From positions 1 through 11,093 of the forward strand of contig JAEZRH010000110.1 of assembly GCA_023412845.1 (NCBI GenBank): a stretch of DNA of 11,093 bases. Direction: 5' to 3'. This DNA comes from Bacillota bacterium (lineage in GTDB: Bacteria; Bacillota; Clostridia; Oscillospirales; Acutalibacteraceae). The notes beneath the pieces are model-generated. The model did not search any database, had not been told where the DNA came from, and saw only the letters and a list, made by a program, of their open reading frames with translations. Position numbers and translations under genes: made by a program. Numbering within the stretch: position 1 is the stretch's first letter; the number at the start of each line of letters is the position of its first letter. Of this stretch, positions 1 to 8,659 are shown piece by piece.

Positions 1-52
1 ATATTTACATATCCTTTCGGCGGCCGGGAAAGATAAAAAGCATGAATTTCCC

Positions 53-2116
<2,064 letters not shown>

Positions 2117-4708
2117 TCCAGTTCCTCCGCACCGGCAGATTTCAGCTGCGCTTCGAGCGGCTCCGCTTTCTCGTAGAAAACCGCGATCAGGTCGTCGGGG
2201 CCGGCATGGAGCTCCGCTTCCCGCAGCGCTTCCAGTTCGTCTTCGACAATCCGCACGGAATCGGCCGGAAACCCCGACCGGACGACCGCGCCGTAAAAAA
2301 GCTGCGCCACTTCGCGCGGCTTTCTTCCCCGCAGGTCTTTGTCCTCTTTGATATAGATCGCGTCAAAAGCCTCTCCGCACAGCCTGCCCACCTGCCGGAT
2401 ATCGGCGTTCCGGCGGTCGCCGGGCATCCCGATGACGCCGATCAGGCGGCGGTGCGGGATGCTTTTGCAGATGCGCAGCGCCTTTTCGTAGCCCGCGGGA
2501 TTGTGCCCGTAATCGAGCATGACGTAAAAATCCCGCAGGCGATAAAAATTGAACCGGCCCGGGTTGCTGGTGAATGATTTCAGCCCCGCGGCTATCATTT
2601 TCACAGGAATATGAAGACCATAAAGCGCGGAAACGGCCGCAAGGCAGTTTTCGATATTGCAGTCGATCCTGCCCCGCAGGGTAATGGGAATTTCATCGAC
2701 GGGCAGAACCGGGACCACGTCCGGGGAGGTGCCGGAATCCCTGATGCAGATGACGCCGTGATCGGTAAATACGCGGGTACAGCCGCGGTACCTCCGAAAG
2801 GCTTCCTCTTTTCCGGCGAACAGAATCGTTTTTACCTTGACGCGCTCCAAGACCTGCTTCGTCATTGGATTTTCCGCATTGAGGACGGCCGCGCCGTCTT
2901 TTTTCACGGCTTCCGCCACCAAAGCCTTTACGAACGCGAGGTCCTCAAGGGTCTCGACGCCGTCAAGACCCAGGTGGTCTCCCGTGATATTGGTGATGAC
3001 TCCGACGTCCGCCAGGTCGTACCCCAGGCCTTCCCTGATCATGCCGCCCCGCGCGGTTTCAAGAACGGCGGCGTCGATCTCCTTGTTCGACAAAAGGGAC
3101 CGCGCGCTCCTCGGTCCCGAATTATCGCCTTTGCAGATGCATTTCTCATTGACGAAGGTGCCGTTCGTGCTGGTCATCCCTATGGTTTTTCCGGTCATCA
3201 TCAGGACGTGCTGGATCAGACGGACCACGGTCGTCTTGCCGTTTGTGCCGGTCACGGAAACAATGGGGAAACGGGTCGTTTCCGGGTCCGGAAAGAGCCA
3301 GTCCACAATGTCGCCGGCGACATTTCTCGGCGTGCCCTCGCTGGGATACAGGTGCATGCGGATCCCGGGAGCCGTGTTTACCTCGACGACGGCTCCTCCC
3401 GTCTCCAAAATTGATTTCGAAATATCCTCCGTCACAAAATCGATGCCAGCGATGTCGATGCCGACGGCTTTCGCCGCACGGACGGCGATCTGGGCGTTAT
3501 CGGGATGGATGACGTCCGTGCAGTCGATGGCGGTCCCTCCCGTGCTGAGGTTGCCGTTTTCCCGCAGAAGAACGGTCCGGTCCTTTTCCGGCACGTCGCC
3601 GAGCGTCAGGCCGGCTTTCCCCAGCGCCTGTAGCACGACCTGGTCGACGCTGATCTTCGTAAGCGGTTTCTGATGTTTCTCTCCGCGTTGGGGATCGCGA
3701 TTGACAATGTCAATCAGTTCGCCCACCGTATGGGTCCCGTCCCCGGTAACGGAGGCCGGCAGCCTCTCCGAGACGGCGCAGACCCTGCTCCCGACGACAA
3801 GGACGCGGTAATCCCTGCCGGTGACGAACTTTTCCACAATAATGCCGCTGCTGTATTTGGATGCCTCCCGGAAAGCCGCGCGGATCTGGCCGTCGTCCAT
3901 CAGATTGAGATGGACCCCCTTGCCCTGATTGGCGTCGAAGGGTTTGATGACGACCGGCTTCCCGATCTGCTCCGCCATCATGACGGCGGAAATTTCAGAA
4001 AAGACGATTTTCCCGTAGGGGACGGGAATCTGCGCTTCGCTCAGCAGGGATTTCGTCAACTGCTTGTTTGACGAGATATCCGCCGAAATGCAGGAGGTCG
4101 CATCCGTCAGGGTTGCCTCGATCAGACGGCTGTGCCTGCCGTACCCGATGCGCACGAGGCTCCCGTTTCCGATCCGCGTGACGGGAATATGCCGCAATTT
4201 CGCTTCCTTTACAATCGCCGAGGTGCTGGGCCCGAGTTCGGCCTCCTGCGATATTCTGCCCAGATACTCTATCAGTTCCTCAATATCCGTGGTCTTGCCG
4301 TCAAGCAGGCGGTTCAATATAAAAACGGCCGCTTTTCCACATTCAAGGCCGCAGACCTCATTTTCAAATTCGTAGATGAGCGTGTAAACGCTTTTTTCCG
4401 CACGTCTTGTTTTGCCGAAACGTACGTCGAAGCCTACCATAAACTGCATTTCAAGGATCACGTGTTCCAGGACATGGGCAAGATACGTCCCCTCCCTCAG
4501 CCGTTCCAGAAAGCCGCCCTCATAACCCAGGCCGCAGCAGTTCGTTGCGAGGCCGGGGAACAGGTTCAGCAGCGTTTCGTTGAACCCGGGTATTTGATTG
4601 GTGGGGATGTCGTCATACCCGCCGATGTCGACGGACATCTTCATGACCGGCCTGTGGCTGTAGATATTTCTTCCGCTGTAGATCGATAAATCACGGATCG
4701 CGATACGA

Positions 4709-5524
4709 TCATTTATCATCTTTTAACCGAAGCACCTTTCTGCTTTCCAGATCGAACCCGTATCCCTGGGGCAAAACATGGACCGTTACGCCCATGATCG
4801 CCAGCAGTTCGTTCTGCTTGAGTTCGGAAACATTGGAACAGTCGATCGTTCTGCCGTCCATGATCGTAACCGAATTGGAACCAAGCACCTCAAAATGCAG
4901 GTCGGGATAAACCTTTACGGCGGTGTCTTCGTCTATGCCGATGCCCAGGGCATCCGGATTTTCGGCCACGCCGCAAAGCAGCCTGCCGAACCGGCCCCTC
5001 TGGTCAAAGTGCTGGTCGATCACCACCCCGCCGATCAGTCCGAACCCCGGTGCCATTTTCAGCGTGCATTTCCGCGCGGGCCCGTTATCGATTCCCTCGA
5101 CGACCATCGTCGAACTCATGGCAGAGGCCCCGGCGCTCGTTCCCATGACGATCCCGCCGTTCCGGTACAGTTCCCTAATTGCCTCGCCGGCCTTCGTGCC
5201 GCCGAGGATGCTGGTGAGCCGAAGCTGGTCGCCGCCCGTCATGAACAGGCAGCGCGAAGCCCGGATTTTCCGGCAGTTTTCCTCGTCGCCGGCATCTTTT
5301 CTTGTGTTAATATTCAGAATCTGCAGATTTTTGACGCCAAGCCGTGAAAACGCCGCAATGTATTTGCGGCCCGCCTGCTCCGGGTCTTCCGTCGCCGTTG
5401 TCAGGATGGTCACCGTATCGTCGTCCGACGCCATCTGAGGCACCTGCCTGAGTATCGTGCTGTTTCCGTCCTTATCTTCCGCTCCGCCTATGATGATCAG
5501 AAAACCTCTGTCATTCTGCTCCAT
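4709..5524 (-). CDS. cphB: Cyanophycinase CphB (peptidase S51)
   Basis: Cyanophycinase is an exo-acting serine peptidase that cuts cyanophycin into beta-Asp-Arg dipeptides. The 271-aa product matches the family length. Numbering from the chosen ATG, GGAED is at 13-17, GGDQ at 97-100, the nucleophile motif GTSAGASAMS at 128-137 (Ser130 is the likely nucleophile) and DQHFDQRGRFGR at 170-181, whose arginines correspond to those that hold substrate in the Synechocystis enzyme. The start was set at ATG 5524, preceded by GGATGTGAG, because this gives a compact N-terminus (MEQNDRGFLIIIGG) and a 17-nt gap after iadA. The frame stays open to 5602, but that extension would overlap iadA by 61 nt and adds a non-conserved leader. 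There is no signal peptide, so it acts in the cytosol beside the polymer. It is the middle gene of the iadA-cphB-cphA operon. Confidence 0.95.
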   Translation of the reverse strand: MEQNDRGFLIIIGGAEDKDGNSTILRQVPQMASDDDTVTILTTATEDPEQAGRKYIAAFSRLGVKNLQILNINTRKDAGDEENCRKIRASRCLFMTGGDQLRLTSILGGTKAGEAIRELYRNGGIVMGTSAGASAMSSTMVVEGIDNGPARKCTLKMAPGFGLIGGVVIDQHFDQRGRFGRLLCGVAENPDALGIGIDEDTAVKVYPDLHFEVLGSNSVTIMDGRTIDCSNVSELKQNELLAIMGVTVHVLPQGYGFDLESRKVLRLKDDK

Positions 5525-5541
5525 TTTCTCACATCCACGGT

Positions 5542-6648
5542 TTAAATTTGCCCGTCCGTAAATAATACTTTTCCCTGCGCCATCAGCATTTTCACCTGAC
5601 AATTTTTGTCAGTCACTACGATATCCGCATCGCTGCCCTCCCGGATCACGCCCTTCCGCGGGAAGAGCTTCAATATTTTCGCCACGTTTTCCGACACCAG
5701 GGCCCATGCGGTTTCCGGGCCGATTCCAAATTCCAGGATGCACTTGCGGATGTCGTCGAGCAAAGCGCTTATTTTTGAAACGCCGCCGCCGGGAATGCTG
5801 CCGTTGGAATCGGAGCTGACGGTGACCCTAGACAGATCCGCTTTTTCGTCCACAAGCCGGCGGATCGCCTGCGGCACCCCGATACCGGCGCTTTCTCCCG
5901 CCGTGAGGTCGATATTTCCTCCCTGCCGGCAGTATTGCAGGGCGCTTTCAAAGAGACCCGGATTCCGGTTCACATGGGTGGGAACAAACTGCTCCATGGG
6001 CAGGTCCGAACTTTGAAGGACCTCCTGCAGAAGGGAAAGCCCGCCTTTTCCATCGCCGACATGCAGATGCACCACACCGGCTTTCCCGCTCAGCAGCCCG
6101 CCGAGGTGAACGTCTGCCGCAAGCTTCATCAGCTCCCGGCAATCGGGCTGTGACGAACGGTGATCGGAAATAGCGATCTCGCCCGCGCCGATCACCTTGT
6201 CGACCAGGACAAGGTCTTTTTTTATGCTGCCGGTGAGCGTGATGGGCGGAACCGCATAGCTCCCGCTGTAGATGAATGTCGTAAGCCCCTGCTGATCCAG
6301 CGCTTTCGCCTTCGCGTAAAGGCCTTCCATGCTGCGGGAGCAGTCGTCCGCGCCCAGAAGGCCCACGAGCGTCGTAACGCCCGCCTGGACGATCTCTCCG
6401 ATCATAAGCTCCGGAACACGGCTTGCGAACCCTTCCTCGCCGCCTGCACCAAGGATATGGACATGCTGATCTATCACCCCAGGGAATGCGTAAAGGCCGC
6501 TGCAGTCCGTTTCGCTCTCCCAAAAGCTGGGTCCGGCCGGTTCTCCCGGAGGCATGATTTTATAAATTTTTCCGCCGGCAATCAGGATGTTTTTCTTGCC
6601 GCAATAAGCCGGCGCATAAATTTCTATATTTTTTATCAGTGAAAACAT
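5542..6648 (-). CDS. iadA: Isoaspartyl dipeptidase (beta-aspartyl peptidase) IadA
   Basis: This binuclear-zinc amidohydrolase hydrolyses beta-aspartyl dipeptides; here its natural substrate is probably beta-Asp-Arg released by CphB, giving Asp and Arg. Numbering from ATG 6648 (368 aa), metal ligands by motif match to E. coli IadA are H62 and H64 (DQHVH), H196 (HVGDG), H225 (PTHVNR) and D280 (SSDSNG). Substrate residues E72, Y131, R164, R228 and S284 also align. At the position of the E. coli bridging carboxylated Lys162, this protein has Glu157 (GEIAISDHRSS), which would bridge the metals directly. ATG 6648 was preferred over in-frame TTG 6654 because an AGGG lies 8 nt upstream of it. It is first in the operon, 17 nt before cphB. 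It could also serve general isoaspartyl-peptide turnover. Confidence 0.94.
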   Translation of the reverse strand: MFSLIKNIEIYAPAYCGKKNILIAGGKIYKIMPPGEPAGPSFWESETDCSGLYAFPGVIDQHVHILGAGGEEGFASRVPELMIGEIVQAGVTTLVGLLGADDCSRSMEGLYAKAKALDQQGLTTFIYSGSYAVPPITLTGSIKKDLVLVDKVIGAGEIAISDHRSSQPDCRELMKLAADVHLGGLLSGKAGVVHLHVGDGKGGLSLLQEVLQSSDLPMEQFVPTHVNRNPGLFESALQYCRQGGNIDLTAGESAGIGVPQAIRRLVDEKADLSRVTVSSDSNGSIPGGGVSKISALLDDIRKCILEFGIGPETAWALVSENVAKILKLFPRKGVIREGSDADIVVTDKNCQVKMLMAQGKVLFTDGQI

Positions 6649-6800
6649 CGGCAACGCCCTTTACCTTTTTGGGCCCGGCTTGGCCATGCCGCCGTCGAGC
6701 GGCCCCGAACCGGACACATTTACGAATTAATGTGCCCATTAAGATGCCGTTTATTATCCCGACGGCATAACTCACGTGGCCGCTCAGCGGAAATCCCACG

Positions 6801-6829
6801 TTGAACCCGAAATACAAATACGGTATAAT
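6801..6829 (+). promoter_or_regulatory. Candidate sigma-A promoter for the HAD hydrolase gene
   Basis: TTGAAC (6801-6806), a 17-nt spacer and a perfect TATAAT (6824-6829) predict a start near 6836 and a leader of about 79 nt before ATG 6915. This also argues against an upstream translation start at 6801, which would precede the transcript. Confidence 0.7.
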
Positions 6830-6833
6830 GGTA

Positions 6834-6862
6834 ATGATAAAAATTGCCGCATCATTTCTCAA
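6834..6862 (-). promoter_or_regulatory. Candidate sigma-A promoter for iadA-cphB-cphA
   Basis: On the minus strand TTGAGA (6862-6857) is followed by a 17-nt spacer and TATCAT (6839-6834). This predicts a start near 6827 and a leader of about 180 nt before iadA. The -10 is one base off consensus. It is the best match in the iadA upstream region but unproven. Its footprint overlaps the oppositely directed promoter of the HAD gene. Confidence 0.5.
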
Positions 6863-6914
6863 AGCACTCGCTTCCCGGTTTTCCGGGGACGGAAATCAGA
6901 AAACGGAGAAGAAA

Positions 6915-7706
6915 ATGACTGCCAAAACTGTTTTTTTCGATATTGACGGGACGCTGCTCGCCCCCCGCAACGGCCTTAACTTCCAAATGCCGCCCAGCGC
7001 CCTGGAAGCGCTGCGTCTGCTGAAGAAAAACGGGCACCGCATCGCGATCTGCTCCGGCAGGCAGGAGGATTTCATTCACAGGTTTTTTCCCGGGATTTTC
7101 GAAAGCTATGTCGCGATGAACGGCACCCATGTCGTCTTCGAGGGAAAAACCCTGCTGGACCGCCGGTTTTCCGCCGAACGAGTCAAAGAGCTGATGGCGC
7201 ATTTCGATGCCTTCGGCTGCAGCTATGTGTTTGTGGGCCACCACAACGGCTGGGCCCGCCGTGTGCCGGAGCATCTCCTCTCCTTCCTGAACCGGTCCTA
7301 CGGCATTCCCGATTTTCTGGTGACGGAATGGGGGCCGGAGGATGTGGAGGCCAACATGATGGATTTTGTATTCGAGAGCGACGAGGACTATGAAAAACGC
7401 GCCGCCGCCTTTACCGATTCCATGATCCTGAACCGTCACCCCGGCATGCCGAGCAGCGACCTGAGCTTCCGGGACTGGAACAAAGCGCAGGGCATTCTGG
7501 AATTGATCCGTTACGCGGGCATTCCGAGGGAAGACACCATCGCGTTTGGGGACGGCTACAACGACATCGGCATGATGGGCGCCGTCGGCTGTGCCGTCGC
7601 GATGGGCAATGCCATGCCTGAGGTAAAGCAGGCCGCCGACTATGTGACATCCGATATATTTGAAAACGGCATCTACAACGGGCTCCGGCATCTCGGGCTG
7701 ATCTGA
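6915..7706 (+). CDS. Cof-type HAD-IIB hydrolase (phosphatase)
   Basis: This is a cytosolic haloacid-dehalogenase-fold phosphatase of the Cof/IIB type, a family acting on sugar phosphates, nucleotide phosphates or other small phosphoesters; the substrate cannot be told from sequence. All four HAD motifs are present: DIDGT with nucleophile D9 and acid/base D11, CSGR (motif II, S47), K190 (motif III) and GDGYND at 208-213 (motif IV, metal-binding aspartates). A C2-type cap lies about residues 85-185. The length of 263 aa is typical. ATG 6915 has GGAG seven nt upstream. The frame continues to an ATG at 6801, but this lies ahead of the predicted transcript start and would add a non-family leader. 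It is monocistronic and divergent from the cyanophycin operon; no functional tie is evident. No clear terminator follows, so some transcripts may run into the 7984-8015 terminator. Confidence 0.93.
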   Translation: MTAKTVFFDIDGTLLAPRNGLNFQMPPSALEALRLLKKNGHRIAICSGRQEDFIHRFFPGIFESYVAMNGTHVVFEGKTLLDRRFSAERVKELMAHFDAFGCSYVFVGHHNGWARRVPEHLLSFLNRSYGIPDFLVTEWGPEDVEANMMDFVFESDEDYEKRAAAFTDSMILNRHPGMPSSDLSFRDWNKAQGILELIRYAGIPREDTIAFGDGYNDIGMMGAVGCAVAMGNAMPEVKQAADYVTSDIFENGIYNGLRHLGLI

Positions 7707-7782
7707 TTTAAAGTCTGCAGGTTGCGTCTTTGGTGCTGAGGAAGTTCCGGCGGGTATCCATTTTTACTTCCAGGAATTACAT

Positions 7783-7811
7783 TTGAAAATAGGTTACAAA
7801 AATGTTACAAT
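7783..7811 (+). promoter_or_regulatory. Strong extended -10 promoter with 11-bp-spaced direct repeats
   Basis: TTGAAA (7783-7788), a 17-nt spacer and TACAAT (7806-7811) preceded by TG at 7803-7804 (extended -10) make a strong sigma-A promoter, with a predicted start near 7818. The heptamer GTTACAA occurs twice, at 7793-7799 and 7804-7810, exactly 11 bp apart, with the second copy overlapping the -10. Such spacing is typical of OmpR/PhoB-family regulator sites; that reading is inference. Confidence 0.75.
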
Positions 7812-7855
7812 TAAGCTATCCCAAACAGGGGAAATACTTACGGGAGGTTGCCGTT

Positions 7856-7915
7856 ATGTCTTGCCAGGAATTGATTCAACTGCTTCTCCAGTACATGGGC
7901 AATTGCAACAAATAA
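7856..7915 (+). CDS. Predicted 19-aa peptide MSCQELIQLLLQYMGNCNK
   Basis: ATG 7856 lies 8 nt after GGGAGG (7842-7847), an optimal Firmicute ribosome site, and the frame ends at TAA 7913-7915. The peptide has a hydrophobic centre (LIQLLLQYM) that could form a short amphipathic helix, with one Cys near each end (positions 3 and 17). I do not recognise it. It is not an attenuator leader for a neighbouring gene, because nothing follows it on this strand before the terminator. The CCTCC at 7929-7933 in the same RNA can pair with its GGAGG (7843-7847), which could shut off its own translation. It might be a small functional peptide, as in RNAs such as SR1 or RNAIII, or the SD could be incidental. 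Confidence 0.5.
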   Translation: MSCQELIQLLLQYMGNCNK

Positions 7916-7983
7916 GGAATTAGAGTATCCTCCGCAGTCCTGCCGTAAGGCAGGGGCCGCTTACTCTCCATCTCATTCTCTTC

Positions 7984-8015
7984 GGAGCCGCCCTTAACGG
8001 GGCGGCTCCCTTTTT
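7984..8015 (+). terminator. Intrinsic terminator of the small-RNA transcript
   Basis: The perfect 10-bp stem GGAGCCGCCC/GGGCGGCTCC (7984-7993 with 8000-8009) has a TTAACG loop and is followed by C and five T (8011-8015). There is no T-run on the other strand, so it works for plus-strand transcripts only. Confidence 0.92.
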
Positions 8016-8022
8016 GCATGCC

Positions 8023-8064
8023 AAAAACGCCGTATCGGGTATGATTCTCATACCCGATACGGCG
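8023..8064 (-). terminator. Intrinsic terminator of the fur-family gene
   Basis: A perfect 17-bp stem (8028-8044 with 8048-8064; arm core GCCGTATCGGGTATGA) has a 3-nt loop and, read on the minus strand, is followed by five T (8027-8023). It begins 32 nt after the fur-family stop codon and abuts the plus-strand terminator at 7984-8015. Its T-run lies on the minus side, so it is assigned there; the A-run before the stem on the plus strand gives no U-tract for the other direction. Confidence 0.88.
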
Positions 8065-8095
8065 CAACTATTTGTTGACGGGAATTTCGTGTCCT

Positions 8096-8536
8096 TTATT
8101 TCGGAAGGCCCTTTGCCCGGCACGCGGGGCAATAACCGTAAAGATTCAGCTTGTGGTCCGTAATGACGAAGTTGGTCTGCTGTTCCAGTTCTCTTTCATA
8201 CGCTTCAAGGGGGCAGTCGTCAAGCGCGATCATCTTTTTGCAGCCCAGGCACATAAGATAATGCTTGTGGACCATCCTGTTGTATTCGAACAGCGCCTTG
8301 CTGTTCTCGTTGATCTTGACCTTCACGACCAGGCCGTTGTCGATCAGGCTGTCAAGTTCCCGGTAGACCGTAGACAGGCTGGTGGGGAGTCCAAAACGGT
8401 TCAGCTCAAAAAAAATCTGCTCCGCTGCGACCGGTTGCGTCTGTTGCTCCAGAATCTCCAGAACGGCGGCCCGGCGTTTCGTATTTTTCAGGCCGGCACG
8501 TCTCAGGTCTTCACGGCATTCCGGTTTCCCTTTCAT
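8096..8536 (-). CDS. zur: Fur-family metal-responsive repressor, probably Zur
   Basis: This 146-aa cytosolic DNA-binding regulator of the Fur superfamily has a winged helix at about residues 12-85 (NTKRRAAVLEIL, recognition helix LPTSLSTVYRELDSL at 50-64) and a C-terminal dimer/metal domain. HKHYLMCLGC (90-99) and CPAC (136-139) supply a structural Cys4 zinc site (C96, C99, C136, C139). H90, H92 and H128 are candidate regulatory-site ligands. ATG 8536 follows GGGGTG at 6 nt. It sits downstream of znuA in the same direction but has its own promoter. Sequence alone cannot separate Zur, Fur and PerR; Zur is inferred from the adjacent znuACB genes and from a sequence shared by its promoter and the znu control region. 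It ends in its own terminator. Confidence 0.85.
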   Translation of the reverse strand: MKGKPECREDLRRAGLKNTKRRAAVLEILEQQTQPVAAEQIFFELNRFGLPTSLSTVYRELDSLIDNGLVVKVKINENSKALFEYNRMVHKHYLMCLGCKKMIALDDCPLEAYERELEQQTNFVITDHKLNLYGYCPACRAKGLPK

Positions 8537-8580
8537 CCAATCACCCCCGCTGGGAATCTGTTGGTTCTTGTCGTATTTCC

Positions 8581-8609
8581 ATTGTAGTCTATTCCTTGCG
8601 AAACGTCAA
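8581..8609 (-). promoter_or_regulatory. Sigma-A promoter of the fur-family gene, with operator-like sequence
   Basis: On the minus strand TTGACG (8609-8604), a 17-nt spacer and TACAAT (8586-8581) predict a start near 8574, about 38 nt before the ATG. The stretch 8612-8595 covering the -35 reads GTTTGACGTTTCGCAAG within it. This resembles GTTTGCATTTGCAAG of the znu control region apart from single-base insertions and one substitution, consistent with autoregulation. Confidence 0.75.
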
Positions 8610-8659
8610 ACGCCGCGCGCGAATTTTCGGCAGAATTTCACGCGGGGGCCGCCCGCAGC

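Larger units (their letters stand above)
6649..6914. other. Divergent control region between iadA and the HAD gene
   Basis: This 266-nt gap holds the two promoters listed separately and, on the minus side, a ~180-nt iadA leader. The leader contains GC-rich partial palindromes (for example around 6672-6690) but no recognisable riboswitch or intrinsic terminator. A minus-strand frame starting TTG 6862 encodes two hydrophobic stretches; it overlaps iadA by 89 nt and is not called as a gene. Confidence 0.5.
7818..8015 (+). ncRNA. Candidate ~200-nt small (possibly dual-function) RNA
   Basis: A strong promoter and a strong intrinsic terminator bracket a transcript of about 198 nt that leads into no downstream gene; the next gene is convergent. 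It carries an SD-preceded 19-codon ORF (7856-7915). After the ORF comes a structured element: outer stem AGAGTA/TACTCT (7922-7927 with 7962-7967) and inner stem CCTGCC/GGCAGG (7939-7944 with 7949-7954) capped by a GTAA tetraloop. An unpaired TCCTCC (7928-7933) lies in the 5' internal loop, and a pyrimidine-rich stretch (7965-7983) precedes the terminator. C-rich anti-SD-like loops are a known feature of base-pairing sRNAs in Firmicutes. It does not resemble 6S, SRP, tmRNA or a riboswitch that I know. The 5' end is predicted from the promoter only. Confidence 0.6.

Noticed and set aside
2611..4689. Several long plus-strand frames opposite cphA (267, 278, 132, 103 and 185 aa)
   Set aside because: Antisense shadows of the fully motif-supported CphA; low-complexity composition and no ribosome sites noticed.
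5525..5602. Longer N-terminus for CphB
   Set aside because: Would overlap iadA by 61 nt and adds residues not typical of cyanophycinases; ATG 5524 fits spacing and family length.
6852..7691. 279-aa minus-strand frame
   Set aside because: Shadow of the HAD hydrolase, which has all four catalytic motifs and an SD.
7740..7771. GGAAGT/ACTTCC inverted repeat after the HAD gene as its terminator
   Set aside because: Only 6 bp with a 20-nt loop and no following T-run.
8029..8063. Palindrome around ATGATTCTCAT considered as a Fur/Zur box
   Set aside because: It is a 17-bp stem followed by a T-run on the minus strand, 32 nt after the fur-family stop; it lies at no promoter and does not match the 7-1-7 Fur consensus.
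7876..8132. Minus-strand frames of 63 and 70 aa between fur and the HAD gene
   Set aside because: They cross both terminators, have no SD noticed, and look like chance frames.
8630..8659. GC-rich hairpin (GCGGG/CCCGC) after znuA as a terminator
   Set aside because: No T-run on the minus strand after the stem; cannot be supported as intrinsic.
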